A stretch of DNA of 64,000 bases from positions 74,219 to 138,218 of the forward strand of contig CAVWOV010000018.1 of assembly GCA_963756715.1 (NCBI GenBank), in the 5' to 3' direction. Shown here piece by piece: positions 9,105 through 21,435 of the stretch. The translations under genes were made by a program, and so were the position numbers. The first letter of the stretch is position 1; each line of letters starts with the position of its first letter. Origin of the DNA: VAZQ01 sp963756715. GTDB lineage: Bacteria > Pseudomonadota > Alphaproteobacteria > Rhizobiales > Xanthobacteraceae. The notes under the pieces were generated by a model that was given only the letters and a program-made list of their open reading frames with translations, was not told the origin of the DNA and did no database searches.

Positions 9105-9264
9105 ACATGGCTTGAGGGCGATCCCTGAGACATCGTCGGCACGACCCTCAAGATCGGCGGAAACCTATGAGCAATGTCCCGCTTTAGCAAGCGGCCCGGC
9201 ATTCCGGGCGGATCGGCTATCGCGCACATAAGGCGCGCGCCGGGATCGGCATCACCGGAATGCA

Positions 9265-9293
9265 AAGAGCCCGGGCCGCCGGCCCGGGCTCTT
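9265..9293 (-). terminator. Strong hairpin downstream of the phasin gene
   Basis: Perfect 13-bp stem (AAGAGCCCGGGCC and its complement) with a 3-base loop, 22 bases after the phasin stop codon. It is followed by only a short T stretch on the minus strand, so it is probably a weak-tract terminator. Confidence 0.7.
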
Positions 9294-9315
9294 CGATAAT
9301 CGGAGACAGGTGTAC

Positions 9316-9822
9316 TCAGGCGACCTTCTTGAACACCTTGGAAACGCTTTCCTTCACCGGCTCGCTGGTCTCGGTGGCGACCTTCTGTGCCAGCGCGGCG
9401 AGTTCCTTGCCCTGCGCGGTCATCGTCTCGAACTGCTTGCGGCAGTGCGCCGTCGACAGCTCGACCGCCTCGGAGAACGACTTGACGGTCATCAGGCCGC
9501 TGCAGAAGTCGAGCGTCGCGTTGGTGTTGGCGCGCGCCGCCTCGATGCACTTGAGGCCGTAGTCGGACGCCCCCTTGCTGGCGGTCGCATACGTGTCCTC
9601 GAGCAGGTCGGTCGCCTCTTCGGTGGCCGACTTCATCTTCTCGTAGGCTTCCTTTGCCTGCGAGACGCTTTTCTCTGCCATTTCGCGGAAGGCCGCGGGG
9701 ATTTCCATCTTGGGAATGTCGAACTTCGGCATTTCGAACTTCGGCATTTCGAATGCGGACGATCCGGCCGACTTTGACGACGACTTGGATCGAGGGGTGT
9801 AGGTCTCAATGGCCTCGGACAT
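9316..9822 (-). CDS. Phasin family protein with Pro-rich EMPKF repeats
   Basis: Phasins coat polyhydroxyalkanoate granules and control their number and size. This one has a Ser/Lys-rich head (RSKSSSKSAGSS), then near-identical repeats EMPKF-EMPKF-DIPKMEIP, then an amphipathic helical phasin domain (EKSVSQAKEAYEKMKSATEEATDLLEDTY...). The start at 9822 (MSEAIETYTP) has GAGGA at good spacing. The ATG three codons upstream abuts the same site and is less likely. 168 aa. It is followed by a strong hairpin. Another phasin lies 217 bases upstream on the same strand. Confidence 0.85.
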   Translation of the reverse strand: MSEAIETYTPRSKSSSKSAGSSAFEMPKFEMPKFDIPKMEIPAAFREMAEKSVSQAKEAYEKMKSATEEATDLLEDTYATASKGASDYGLKCIEAARANTNATLDFCSGLMTVKSFSEAVELSTAHCRKQFETMTAQGKELAALAQKVATETSEPVKESVSKVFKKVA

Positions 9823-10038
9823 AGCATCCATCCTCTATGTTGGGCGGCGATTCGGCGTGATCCCGACCTGCCGCCCGCAGCCGGTCCGAACATCAGCGCC
9901 CGGCCCTCTTAGCCGAGCTTCAATTGCCTAATAGTAAACATATAAGAATCATCTTGATGCGACGCAATAAAAATATTGCACTGCACAATAACAAATTTTC
10001 GCGACGCCGACACCAGCACTGGCCCAGTGGGACCGGGC

Positions 10039-10410
10039 TTATTGCTTGGGCGTGGCGGCGTCCTTCGCAGCCTTGGTGGTGCTTTCGCCCAGTTCCTTCG
10101 CCTGCTCGGCAAGGACCTGCATCTGCGTCTTGACATAGTCGGTCTGCAACCGGAGCACTTCCTGGAAGTCCTTGGCCTGCACCAGCCGGTGCATGAACTC
10201 GAACGAGCCCGCGACGTTCTTTTGGGCGAATCCCATCGCCTTCTCAGTCACATCCTTGGCGCCCTGACGGGCGGTCTCGGTCTGGCCCTCAAGCGCATTC
10301 ACCGCGCGGCTGGCGGCCGTGACGAAGCCGTCAAACGCCTGCTTCGCCTGCTCGACACTCTTTTCGGCAAAGACCCGCATATCCGGGGGAATTTCAAAGC
10401 GATCGGCCAT
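10039..10410 (-). CDS. Phasin family protein (short)
   Basis: A 123-residue phasin-domain protein, MADRFEIPPDMRVFAEKSVEQ onward, almost wholly helical, with EFMHRLVQAKDFQEVLRLQTDYVKTQMQ typical of the family. It probably binds PHA granules like its neighbour but lacks the N-terminal repeats. GAGGAGA stands 6-7 bases before the ATG. The 200-base gap to the next phasin is AT-rich, so the two may be separately promoted. Confidence 0.85.
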   Translation of the reverse strand: MADRFEIPPDMRVFAEKSVEQAKQAFDGFVTAASRAVNALEGQTETARQGAKDVTEKAMGFAQKNVAGSFEFMHRLVQAKDFQEVLRLQTDYVKTQMQVLAEQAKELGESTTKAAKDAATPKQ

Positions 10411-10616
10411 CGTCGTCTCCTCTGTGCCCCGAGATTTGACAGTATACGCTGAGGCAACTGTTTGATTGTGACGATGCCACCCGGCGATGCAATACCCTCC
10501 CGCAAAGGATAAGCCGCAATCGATGAACGCTTAACGACAAACCGCGCTGCGATGCACAGTCGCACCAAAGCGTCTTCCCCTCCGCCGGAAAAGTTCCGGA
10601 CATCAGGATCACCCAG

Positions 10617-11786
10617 ATGCGTATCGTCGACATCCGCGAATGCGCGATCCCGCTCAACTCGAACATCAGCAACTCCAGCTTCGATTTTTCCGAGATGACC
10701 ACCTCGGTCGTGGCGGTGATGACGGACGTGGTCCGCGACGGCAAGCCGGTGACCGGCTTCGCCTTCAACTCCACTGGCCGTTACGCCTGCGGCGCACAGA
10801 TGCGCGCGCGGTTCATCCCCCGTATCCTTGCCGCCGGCCCGCAATCGCTGCTCGACGACGGTGGTGAGAATCTCGATCCGGCAAAAATTCTCGCCGTCAT
10901 GCTGCAGCGGGAAAAATCCGGCGGCCACAGCGAGCGCTCGGTCGGGATCGGCACGATTGAAGTCGCGGTCTGGGACGCGGTGGCGAAAATCGCAGGCAAG
11001 CCGCTGCACCGGCTGCTGGCCGAGCGCTACAACAACGGCAAGATTGCAACGAAAATGTTCTGTTACGTCGGCGGCGGCTGGTACTTCCCGGGCCAGACCG
11101 TCAGGGACCTGCAGGACGAGATGCGCCGCCATCTCGATGCCGGCTACACCATGGTGAAGATGAAGGTCGGCGGCGCGCCGCTGGCCGAAGACGTGCGGCG
11201 CGTCGATGCGGTCAAGAGTATCCTGCCGGCGGGCGCCGAGCTCGCCGTCGACGCCAATTCGAAATTCACCCGCGACGAAGCAGTGGTCTACGCCAAGGCG
11301 CTGGCGCCGTTCCAGTTGCGCTGGTTCGAGGAGCCGTGCGACCCGCTGGACTTCGCGTCGCTCGCCGAGATCGCCCGGCACTACGCGCCGCCGCTATCGA
11401 CCGGCGAGAACCTGTTCTCGACGCAGGACGTCGAGAACCTCGTCCGCTTCGGCGGCCTCAGCCCCGAGCGCCGCGATGTGATCCAGATCGACCCGCCGCA
11501 GGCCTACGGCATCGTGCAGTATGGCCGCACGGTCGCGATGCTCGAACGTCACGGCTGGCCGCGCTCGGCACTCTTTCCGCACGGCGGTAACCAGATGTCG
11601 CTGGCGATCGCCGGCGGCTTCGGCCTTGGCGGCGCGGAATCCTATCCGGGCGTGTTCGGCGCCTTCGGCGGGTTCGCTGACGACGCAACGGTCGAGAACG
11701 GCTACCTGCCGCTCTCCGACCGTCCGGGCATCGGCTTCGAGGGTCAATCTGCGCTCTATCGCATCATGCGCGAACTCGCGGCATGA
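10617..11786 (+). CDS. tarD: D-tartrate-dehydratase-like enolase superfamily protein
   Basis: Mandelate-racemase/enolase superfamily enzyme that dehydrates an acid sugar or hydroxydiacid using Mg2+. The sequence follows the characterised Bradyrhizobium D-tartrate dehydratase closely in pattern. Shared points are KMK (181-183), metal ligands D212 (AVDANSKF), E238/E239 (WFEEP) and E264 (STGEN), and H322 (FPHGG); the C-terminal ending GIGFEG is also shared. 389 aa, the family length. It stands alone, without a visible tartrate transporter. The exact substrate is inference. Confidence 0.8.
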   Translation: MRIVDIRECAIPLNSNISNSSFDFSEMTTSVVAVMTDVVRDGKPVTGFAFNSTGRYACGAQMRARFIPRILAAGPQSLLDDGGENLDPAKILAVMLQREKSGGHSERSVGIGTIEVAVWDAVAKIAGKPLHRLLAERYNNGKIATKMFCYVGGGWYFPGQTVRDLQDEMRRHLDAGYTMVKMKVGGAPLAEDVRRVDAVKSILPAGAELAVDANSKFTRDEAVVYAKALAPFQLRWFEEPCDPLDFASLAEIARHYAPPLSTGENLFSTQDVENLVRFGGLSPERRDVIQIDPPQAYGIVQYGRTVAMLERHGWPRSALFPHGGNQMSLAIAGGFGLGGAESYPGVFGAFGGFADDATVENGYLPLSDRPGIGFEGQSALYRIMRELAA

Positions 11787-11832
11787 CCGGGAATGGCACG
11801 CGGCTGCCGCCGATTTGCAGCCGATCAATCCT

Positions 11833-12352
11833 TCAATCGGCGCCCCGCAGAAACGTGTAGTCCGCGGCATAGGGCACGCTGACCAGTGCGCCGGCCGACG
11901 GACATGCCCCTTCGCGCGTGCCGCCAACGGTGTTGAGCCGCTGGATGGTGGTGACGCTCGCCAACCGGCCGCCTTCGCGGCGCGACGTCACCTCAAGCTT
12001 GAGCAGCGGAATATCGTTCGCCGTCGCGCCGGGAGCGCGGCCGACCACCTTGCCGGTGACGGCGCTGCCGTCGGTCAGCTCCCAGCTCGGACCCGCGAAG
12101 TGCCGTCCGACTGTCTTGCCATCGATCAGCAACGTCGCGATCGGCTCGCGAAACTGCCAGATGGACTGGCCACGTGCGTCGGGCTTGCACTCATAGACCT
12201 GCGCACCGATCGCATGCACCGTCACGACCAATGCTCGTGGGGGCAGCGACCGCAGCAGGCACCTCGGCCTTCGCGGACGAGGACGAAGCGGCGAGGACGG
12301 CCGCTATGGCAATGGCGTACAGCGAGCGCCGCTTGAAGGAAAACTTGTCCAT
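11833..12352 (-). CDS. DUF3455 family secreted protein, frameshifted at 12239-12243
   Basis: Exported protein of unknown function. The signal peptide MDKFSFKRRSLYAIAIAAVLAA lies in one frame (from 12352). The DUF3455 body (VVTVHAIGAQVYECKPDARGQSIWQFREP...) lies in another. Removing one base from the five-C run (GGGGG on + at 12239-12243) joins them as VAAPRALVVTVHAIGAQ and gives 172 aa. The body is intact to the stop codon, so a homopolymer error is the simplest reading. The gene is convergent with the tartrate-dehydratase-like gene. Confidence 0.75.
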
Positions 12353-12769
12353 TGAAACTGCTCCATTCGGGAAAGATGACATGCCGCGATCATCGGAATT
12401 GCGACCGAGGCGCAGCGAAAAATGCCGTGGGCACGTCCGAAAGACTTTGCCCGGCGCTTGATTTGTCCTTGAGGCGGGCCTGATTATTCCTTGAGATGCC
12501 TGGAAAAAATTCGATCAGCGCCTGCTCGTAGCATGATCCGGGCCCTCGCTTAACGGGTTTGAATCACGGTCTGACACCCGATCTTCAACCGGCTATTCCG
12601 CCGAGCATCTTGGTCGCTTATCCACCCAAAGCGGACCGGCTATGCTCGCCCTGATGATTTCGGCTTTTGACCCAATTCCGACATCCGCCGATCAATTTTG
12701 CCGTGATGCACAACAGCGCTATCGCAGATGATGTGGTAGTGGTTGACCCGTCGAATTGAGGGGAGATCC
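12353..12769. other. Intergenic region
   Basis: No gene seen in about 415 bases. It includes an AAAGCGGAC element near 12629, related to the repeat found after the PF04392 genes elsewhere in the window. Confidence 0.4.
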
Positions 12770-13749
12770 ATGAGACGGCGCGAATTCATCACCTGCTAGC
12801 CGGCGCCGTGGCGGCGTGGCCGATGGCGGTGCGCGCGCAACAAACGGCGAAGCTCCCGACGATCGGGTTTTTAGGACCACTCACTCAGGCCGCCATGAGT
12901 GAATGGACCGCCGCGTTCGTGCAGCGATTGCAGGCGCTTGGTTGGATTGAGGGCCGCACGGTCGCGATCGAGTATCGCTGGGGGGAGGGGCGCAACGATC
13001 ACCTTGCGGAGATTACCGCCGAGTTTGTCCGCCTCAAGGTCGACATCATCGCGACTGGTGGAACCGCGGCGGTTTTGGCGGCGAAGCAAGCGACGTCCTT
13101 CATTCCGATCGTGTTCGCGACGGCAGGAGACCCAGTTGGCCTCGGCCTGGTTACGAGCTTGGCGCGGCCGGGCGGCAACGTGACCGGCCTTTCAAATCAG
13201 TCGGCCGATCTTCCCGGAAAGCGGATCGGTCTCCTCCGGGAGGTTGTTCCGGGTCTCCACCGGTTGGCGATCATCGCCAACGTGGGCAGTCGCATCGGCG
13301 TACTGGAGATGCGCGAAGTCCAAACAGTGGCCCGCGCGCTTGGTCTCGTGGTTGTGCCAATGGAAATCCGGCGAGCGGAGGACATTGCAAGGATTTTCGA
13401 GGCCAACAAGGGTACCGCCGATGCCCTTTATGTCGTGACCGACCCCCTGGTTAACACCAATCGAGTTCGAATTAATACTTTGGCACTGGATGGGCGACTG
13501 CCGACCATGCACGCTGATAGGGCTTATGTTAACGCGAGCGGCTTGATGTCCTACGGACCGAACTTCCCCGATCTGTTCCAGCGCGCCGGCGATTACGTCG
13601 ACAAGATTTTGCGGGGGGCGAAACCGGCCGATCTGCCGGTCGAACAACCAACCAAGTTCGATCTTGTGATCAATTTGAAAACCGCAAAGGCTCTCGGTCT
13701 CAATATCCCGCCGACGCTTCTCGCCATTACCGACGAGGTGATCGAATAG
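12770..13749 (+). CDS. ABC-type substrate-binding protein (PF04392/TrpX-like), frameshifted in the signal peptide
   Basis: Periplasmic binding protein of the two-lobed PF04392 family, much expanded in Bradyrhizobium-type genomes; ligands are mostly unknown. The ATG at 12770 follows GAGGGGAG and gives MRRREFIT, a Tat/Sec-like leader. One C is missing after ATCACC (12791-12793), producing a TAG. Restoring it gives LLAGAVAAWPMAVRAQQ and 326 aa. The body has VIFATAGDPVGLGLVTSLARPGGNVTGLS and ends in TDEVIE, like the three paralogues at 57-60 kb. No permease or ATPase is adjacent. Confidence 0.8.
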
Positions 13750-13856
13750 TCTTTCGCTGCTGCGATTGCTCACGTCGGGTTGTGGCCCATCACGTCATTT
13801 TGCGGTGCAGCAGCAATCCCGTCGCCGTCGGGGAGAAGCGGACATGAGCGATGCCT
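13750..13856. repeat. Copy of the PF04392 3' flank repeat
   Basis: About 105 bases after the stop codon holding GCTGCTGCGATTGCTCA, GTGGCCC, a second GCAGCAGCAAT and finally GAAGCGGACAT. Related flanks follow the other binding-protein genes (after 14483, before 56413, 58301 and 59549). Confidence 0.45.
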
Positions 13857-13993
13857 ACCGAGGCGATCGGCCGGAAAAATTATGTGATGAATGTGTGAGG
13901 TGGTTCACGCAGCGTGGCCCTCAATTCTCCTACGGTACGGCTTGGGCGGATGGCCGCCCCGCCAATTCCAGACGCGAACCCTAGGATCAAGTC

Positions 13994-14185
13994 ATGTTCC
14001 ACAATTTAGCTCTGATGGCGGCTACCCAGTTGGGGTTGGAGGCATTCCGCGCGCGGGCCGATGAGTGCCAGCAGACGGCCGATTGCTACCCCACGGATCT
14101 TATCGGGCAGGAGTACGCAGGACTGGCACGTCAGTGGCAGGCGCTCGCCCAGCGAGCTGGCGAGGCAACGCCTCCAGTGCAATAG
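13994..14185 (+). CDS. Small hypothetical protein (63 aa)
   Basis: MFHNLALMAATQLGLEAFRARADECQQTADCYPTDLIGQEYAGLARQW... A soluble, helical, acidic and Ala/Gln-rich product. The ARADECQ...LARQWQALAQ pattern resembles short proteins often seen in Rhizobiales. There are two cysteines. Function unknown. A 46-residue frame just upstream (13844-13984) has a plausible GGGGAGAAG ribosome site but lies in the 3' flank repeat, and I do not call it. Confidence 0.45.
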   Translation: MFHNLALMAATQLGLEAFRARADECQQTADCYPTDLIGQEYAGLARQWQALAQRAGEATPPVQ

Positions 14186-14358
14186 CGCCGCCAGGACTAC
14201 TCGGCCGCGGTAGTGCCAGGGCGATCGTCTGACGCGACGCAGCGTACCCCCTGCCAGGGTAAGCAACCATTCTGCCGCCGAGTACCCTTGCGGAGCATGG
14301 TGAACTAACCTGCCGTCAAGAAATCACCCAATTCCGGTCTTGCTCGTAAGCGCTGTTT

Positions 14359-14463
14359 TCAGGCCACGTCCCTGATCGATTGCTGGGCGGAATAGGCCCA
14401 CGGCAAGAGTTCGTCGATGCGGCTGTTGGGATGGCCGTTGACGATCTTGGTGATGACGGCGCG
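14359..14463 (-). pseudogene. IS66 transposase (TnpC) C-terminal scrap
   Basis: The minus strand reads AVITKIVNGHPNSRIDELLP then WAYSAQQSIRDVA and stop. The SRIDELLPWAY core is the C-terminal signature of IS66-family TnpC. Everything upstream is gone: at about 14460 the sequence switches to the tail of a PF04392 gene on the other strand. It is therefore a deletion scar of an insertion sequence. Confidence 0.6.
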
Positions 14464-14483
14464 CCGACGAGGTGATCGAATAA
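14460..14483 (+). pseudogene. Last eight codons of a lost PF04392 binding-protein gene
   Basis: Reads RADEVIE and TAA, identical in protein to the end of the gene at 57053. It is followed by a flank with TTGCTGCGGTGCATGAG and AAAGCGGACAT. It abuts the IS66 scrap, so an insertion-deletion event removed the rest of the gene. Confidence 0.6.
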
Positions 14484-14579
14484 AGAATATCGTTTGCTGC
14501 GGTGCATGAGTCCGTTGGAACAAAGCGGACATCCCTAGTTGCAATGCAAATGTAAGGACATCGCGCCGTTCCTATGCGC

Positions 14580-14780
14580 TCATTTCGTGTTGGGCGCGGA
14601 AGGAGGTTGTACACTGACGCGGAGAGGTAGTTCGCCCGTGCCAATAAAACACGGGTTGTCAAACGCGCCGCATCCGACTTGCGCGTAGCTCGTTCCCGAC
14701 ATTGGTAGTTTCCAAGCAATTACTGCCAATGAAATGGCTATCAGCGTGAGCACCGCTCTCGTCCAAAAATCTAATTTCAT
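14580..14780 (-). CDS. Small exported hypothetical protein (66 aa)
   Basis: MKLDFWTRAVLTLIAISLAV begins an N-terminal hydrophobic segment. A short mature part follows with two cysteines (VGCGAFDNPCFIGTGELP), which could be disulfide-bonded in the periplasm or anchored by the uncleaved segment. GCGGAGGATAAG precedes the ATG at good spacing. It resembles short exported proteins of Bradyrhizobium-like genomes; function unknown. Confidence 0.6.
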   Translation of the reverse strand: MKLDFWTRAVLTLIAISLAVIAWKLPMSGTSYAQVGCGAFDNPCFIGTGELPLRVSVQPPSAPNTK

Positions 14781-15323
14781 CTTATCCTCCGCTGCGACTT
14801 TTCAGCTTCGAGATGGTAGGCGTGGAGGGGCTATCGCGGCAAACGCTTTCATCGGGCGCTAGCAGTCCGCTATTGGCCCCTAGCGGCGGATTCCGAATGT
14901 CCGCTTTTCTGCCGCTGTTGGTGCGATAGCAGACAGTACGAAATTATGGGTACCCGTTCGAAGTCGCTATCGCCGATCGTCCGGTACTCACGGAGTAGCA
15001 GGCTGTCCCCGCCGCAACCCGCCAACCTGTATTGATGTGAAAGGCGCACTGGACCGAATGCCGGCGGGTGTCGCGGCGTCGCATCAATGCGCCAGAGCAC
15101 GCGGGGTCCATTATGCGATCCTTCTGGCGCGAATTTCCGCTCCGGCAAAAACCGGGCGATAATCTTGAGTACTGCCACAATCGACCGGTTGTTAATTAAC
15201 GTTATCGCTGCTTTGGAACTTGTTGCTGCACCCGTCTGATAGACGGCCCGTCGCGGCAGCACTAAGAAAATAGTCAAAATGCCAGAAATGCCGGCGCGAG
15301 CCGGAGCGAGGATCCATCGCGTG
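14781..15323. other. Intergenic region upstream of the sensor kinase
   Basis: No supported gene. It contains an AATGTCCGCTTTT element at about 14896 (part of the PF04392 flank repeat) and a GTTAATTAAC palindrome near 15190. The long minus-strand frame crossing this stretch is the antisense of the kinase and has shadow composition. Confidence 0.4.
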
Positions 15324-18591
<3,268 letters not shown>

Positions 18592-18624
18592 CCCCCGCCT
18601 CCTGATGTTCGACCGCTCATTTCC

Positions 18625-18701
18625 GATTCCTGCCTCCCGAGATCCTGCCTCCCGAGATTCCTACCTCCTGAGATTCCCGCCCCTGAGGTCCTGTTTCCTG
18701 A
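18625..18701. repeat. Five imperfect 15-16 bp tandem repeats
   Basis: Units start at 18625, 18641, 18656, 18672 and 18687, with consensus GATTCCTGCCTCCCGA. The array lies just after the kinase stop codon, as the array at 1519-1585 does after shc. Confidence 0.75.
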
Positions 18702-19299
18702 TTTTTGGCAAGCTCCGCCGCCCGTGTTGTTGGCGGCGCCGGGTACGCCGTGGTCACGCCCCGCCGCTGCGGGGCCTTCTCTTTCCCTCGCAGCAGCGAG
18801 GGGGCGGAGCGCCGGAAGGCGCATCCAACTCCGCGCCGCGCAAACAAGTGTACGCAGTTTGCGCCACTTGCTGCGTTGAGGCGCGGCGCGCGCTGTGGAC
18901 GAGCGCGCACGCCTCCCGGCGCTCCACCGTGGCGATTTCCGTCTCCAGGCCCGCGCTTGCGCCGCGGCATTTTGCGCCGCTCGCCTGCGAGCACCTCGCG
19001 GGGCGGCCGTAGTACCGCCCGGGCGGGGTCCCGGAGCCTCCCGAGTGCGTGGTTACGAGCCACACCCGCGGGCGCCACACCCTGCTCCGCCTCCAGGATC
19101 GTCTCTAGAAACGCCCGTCGATGAGCAAGGATAGATTAGGAATATTATCAGTAGGAATAAATGTCAATAACAATGTCGCGATCTCTCCGGAAAATTGGCT
19201 CTGGGCGACGTCCGCTTGCTGGGGCGAAACGGAAGTTCACGGCTGGTGAGCCTTGGCCGGCGCCGTCAAAAATGACCCCATGGCGGACATTCCACTCCA
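18702..19299. other. GC-rich low-confidence element then AT-rich spacer
   Basis: 18720-19110 is very GC-rich and open in several frames on both strands. The minus frame 18754-19080 (GGSGTPPGRYYGRPARC...) resembles recurring bradyrhizobial hypothetical ORFs that probably mark a dispersed non-coding repeat. 19120-19180 turns sharply AT-rich (TAGGAATATTATCAGTAGG). No gene is called. Confidence 0.35.
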
Positions 19300-20298
19300 T
19301 CAACTTCGAGCACCAAAACGAGCGCTTTTGTTTGATCGGGCTTGCGGACTTCTAGTAATCAATTTCGCAACCTCGCGCGCACATTCGGCAAACCGTTCAA
19401 CGAGTGGGCTCAAAGTTCTATTTTTCAATGTAACGAGGACAACTGGTATTGGCGGGAACTTCACGTTGATCGGTACGACAGCCAGGCCTTCTTGAACCAC
19501 CCATGAGCAGGGGCGGACCGTTAGAAATTTCTCAGACTTAAGGAAATAAGAACAGAGGTGCGCGTTAGATGTCACCATGGTGACGTTTGGCGCGCCTAGA
19601 CCGCGTGTTTTAAATTCTTGCGCAAGCCACTGGTAATTCCAACTACCTTGCGGCGGCAAAATCCATTGCTCTTGGGCTAGTGCCGCGAATTCAACCTTTT
19701 GTCGATTTGCCCAGCGCGTATGTGTGCCTGCCGCCACGACAAATGGATCGTCGAACAGTGGCTCAATGTTCAAATCATCAGCTGAGTTGGTAATCGGATT
19801 CCAGCGCGCCAAAATCAAATCATGGCGGCGATCGCGCAAACCGGATGCATTTAAGGCTGGGGAATCTGAGTCTTCAATATGTAAGACGATGCCGGGATAC
19901 TGTTGCATAAATCGTTTGACAAGCCGCGGGAGCACTGTCACCGCGATCATCCCAGGGCATCCAATCGTGATTTTCCCCACCGTTGGATCGGACAAGAATT
20001 CAATGTCGCTGATACACTGCTTCAACTCGTCGAAAACTGCAGCGCTGCGCTTAAGCAGCGCATCGGCATAGATCGTCGGTTCAATTCCTCGCGGGCTGCG
20101 ATCAAGCAGCGTAACGCGAAATGTATGTTCGAGATTAGCAATGGCTTGCGACACCGCTGGCTGCGACATGGTCAGTTCGCGCGCCGCCTTTGCCATGCTG
20201 CCGCATCGCACGACTGTCGATAACAAGTGAAGCTCGCGTAAACGCAAACGGCGGCCTAAGCGCCCTTCCCATTCCATCCGCACTGAGGGCATAGGCAT
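19300..20298 (-). CDS. LysR-family transcriptional regulator
   Basis: DNA-binding regulator with an N-terminal winged HTH (LRELHLLSTVVRCGSMAKAARELTMSQPAVSQAIANLEHTF), then a LysR substrate-binding domain (VGKITIGCPGMIAVTVLPRLVKRF). It probably senses a carboxylate and controls the divergent Bug receptor at 20458, a common pairing. Three in-frame ATGs at the start (20298, 20292, 20277) leave the first residues open. Up to 332 aa. Base composition is lower in GC than its neighbours, a hint of transfer. Confidence 0.88.
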   Translation of the reverse strand: MPMPSVRMEWEGRLGRRLRLRELHLLSTVVRCGSMAKAARELTMSQPAVSQAIANLEHTFRVTLLDRSPRGIEPTIYADALLKRSAAVFDELKQCISDIEFLSDPTVGKITIGCPGMIAVTVLPRLVKRFMQQYPGIVLHIEDSDSPALNASGLRDRRHDLILARWNPITNSADDLNIEPLFDDPFVVAAGTHTRWANRQKVEFAALAQEQWILPPQGSWNYQWLAQEFKTRGLGAPNVTMVTSNAHLCSYFLKSEKFLTVRPCSWVVQEGLAVVPINVKFPPIPVVLVTLKNRTLSPLVERFAECAREVAKLITRSPQARSNKSARFGARS

Positions 20299-20317
20299 TG
20301 ACCTATATGGTTATCAA
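20298..20317. promoter_or_regulatory. Candidate LysR operator
   Basis: Dyad with outer arms TTGA/TCAA and inner arms ACC/GGT around TATAT, in the divergent LysR-Bug gap and overlapping the first possible LysR start codon. Position fits an autoregulatory site. Not a proven box. Confidence 0.3.
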
Positions 20318-20457
20318 ACAAATACGGGTACCTCTTATATCGAAACCGGCGCAGTTTTCAATTGAAGTTCGTTCGGACAGTGAGTCCCAGTTACATCGTT
20401 CACATATTTTGAGTTGAGCGTCCAAGCGCGTTGCGCGACGAGGCTGACAGGACCATC

Positions 20458-21435
20458 ATGAAACTTGCTCACCGCAGACAATTCTTGCATCTCGCCGCGG
20501 GGGCCGCTGCGCCCGCCCTCTCGCGCTTCGCTTGGGCGCAAGCCTATCCGTCGCGGCTGGTACGCTTGATCGTCGCCTTTCCGGCGGGGGGCGGGGTCGA
20601 TATCCTCGCCCGCCTCTTGGGACAGTGGCTTTCGGAGCGGCTCGGTCAGCCATTTATCATCGAGAACCGTCCGGGTGCTAGCGGCAACATTGGCGCTGAA
20701 GCGGTCGCCCGTGCATCACCCGACGGCTATACGCTCCTCCTGATCAATTCGTCGAACGCAATCAACGCGACACTCTACGATAAGCTCAATTTCAATTTTA
20801 TCGCCGACATTGCCCCGGTTGCAGGCATTTCCGCCGGCCCCAGCGTCATGGTGCTCCATCCATCATTTCCGGCCAAGACCGTCCCCGAGTTCATCGCCTA
20901 TGCCAAGGCGAATCCGGGCAAGGTGAATTTTGCATCAACCGGCAACGGGTCGAATATTCATTTGGCCGGCGAGCTGTTCAAGACAATGACTGGCGTCAAT
21001 ATGGTTCACGTGCCCTATCGCGGCTCTGCGACCGCGTTGACCGACCTGCTCGGCGGGCAGGTGCAGGTTATGTTCACCTCCATACCGGCGTCGATTGAAT
21101 ACATCAAAGACGGCAAGTTGCGTGCGCTTGCAGTCACGACTGCGGCGCGTTCGGAAACGCTTCCAAACATCCCGACTGTCGGCGAATTCGTGCCGGGCTA
21201 CGAGGCGATCGCGGTGAATGGCATAGGCGCGCCTAAGAACACGCCTATCGAGATCATCGAAAAACTTAACATGGCGATCAACGCGGCTCTCGCCGATCCC
21301 AAGATGAAGGCGCGGCTTGCCGATTTGGGCGGCACCGTGCTTCCCGGCACGCCTGCCGACTTCGGCAAGCTCCTCGCCGAGGAAACCGAGAAGTGGGGCA
21401 AGGTGGTCCAGGCGGCGAACATCAAGCCGATCTGA
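20458..21435 (+). CDS. Tripartite tricarboxylate transporter (Bug/TctC) periplasmic receptor
   Basis: Solute receptor that captures carboxylates or related compounds in the periplasm for a TctAB-type transporter. MKLAHRRQFLHLAAGAAAPAL is a signal with an RR pair. The mature protein has the Bug signatures YPSRLVRLIVAFPAGGGVDILAR, IIENRPGASGNIGAE and VPYRGSATALTDLLGGQVQ. 325 aa. The ATG at 20458 was preferred over the upstream frame. No TctA or TctB gene is near, as is usual for orphan Bug proteins. Regulated, by position, by the divergent LysR. Confidence 0.9.
   Translation: MKLAHRRQFLHLAAGAAAPALSRFAWAQAYPSRLVRLIVAFPAGGGVDILARLLGQWLSERLGQPFIIENRPGASGNIGAEAVARASPDGYTLLLINSSNAINATLYDKLNFNFIADIAPVAGISAGPSVMVLHPSFPAKTVPEFIAYAKANPGKVNFASTGNGSNIHLAGELFKTMTGVNMVHVPYRGSATALTDLLGGQVQVMFTSIPASIEYIKDGKLRALAVTTAARSETLPNIPTVGEFVPGYEAIAVNGIGAPKNTPIEIIEKLNMAINAALADPKMKARLADLGGTVLPGTPADFGKLLAEETEKWGKVVQAANIKPI

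Noticed and set aside
13844..13984. 46-codon frame after the PF04392 gene
   Set aside because: It has a fair ribosome site but lies in the repeated 3' flank and shows no protein-like features.
18617..19124. Several overlapping ORFs in the GC-rich block
   Set aside because: High GC opens all frames; no start with a ribosome site and no known domain. Reported as a repeat-like block instead.
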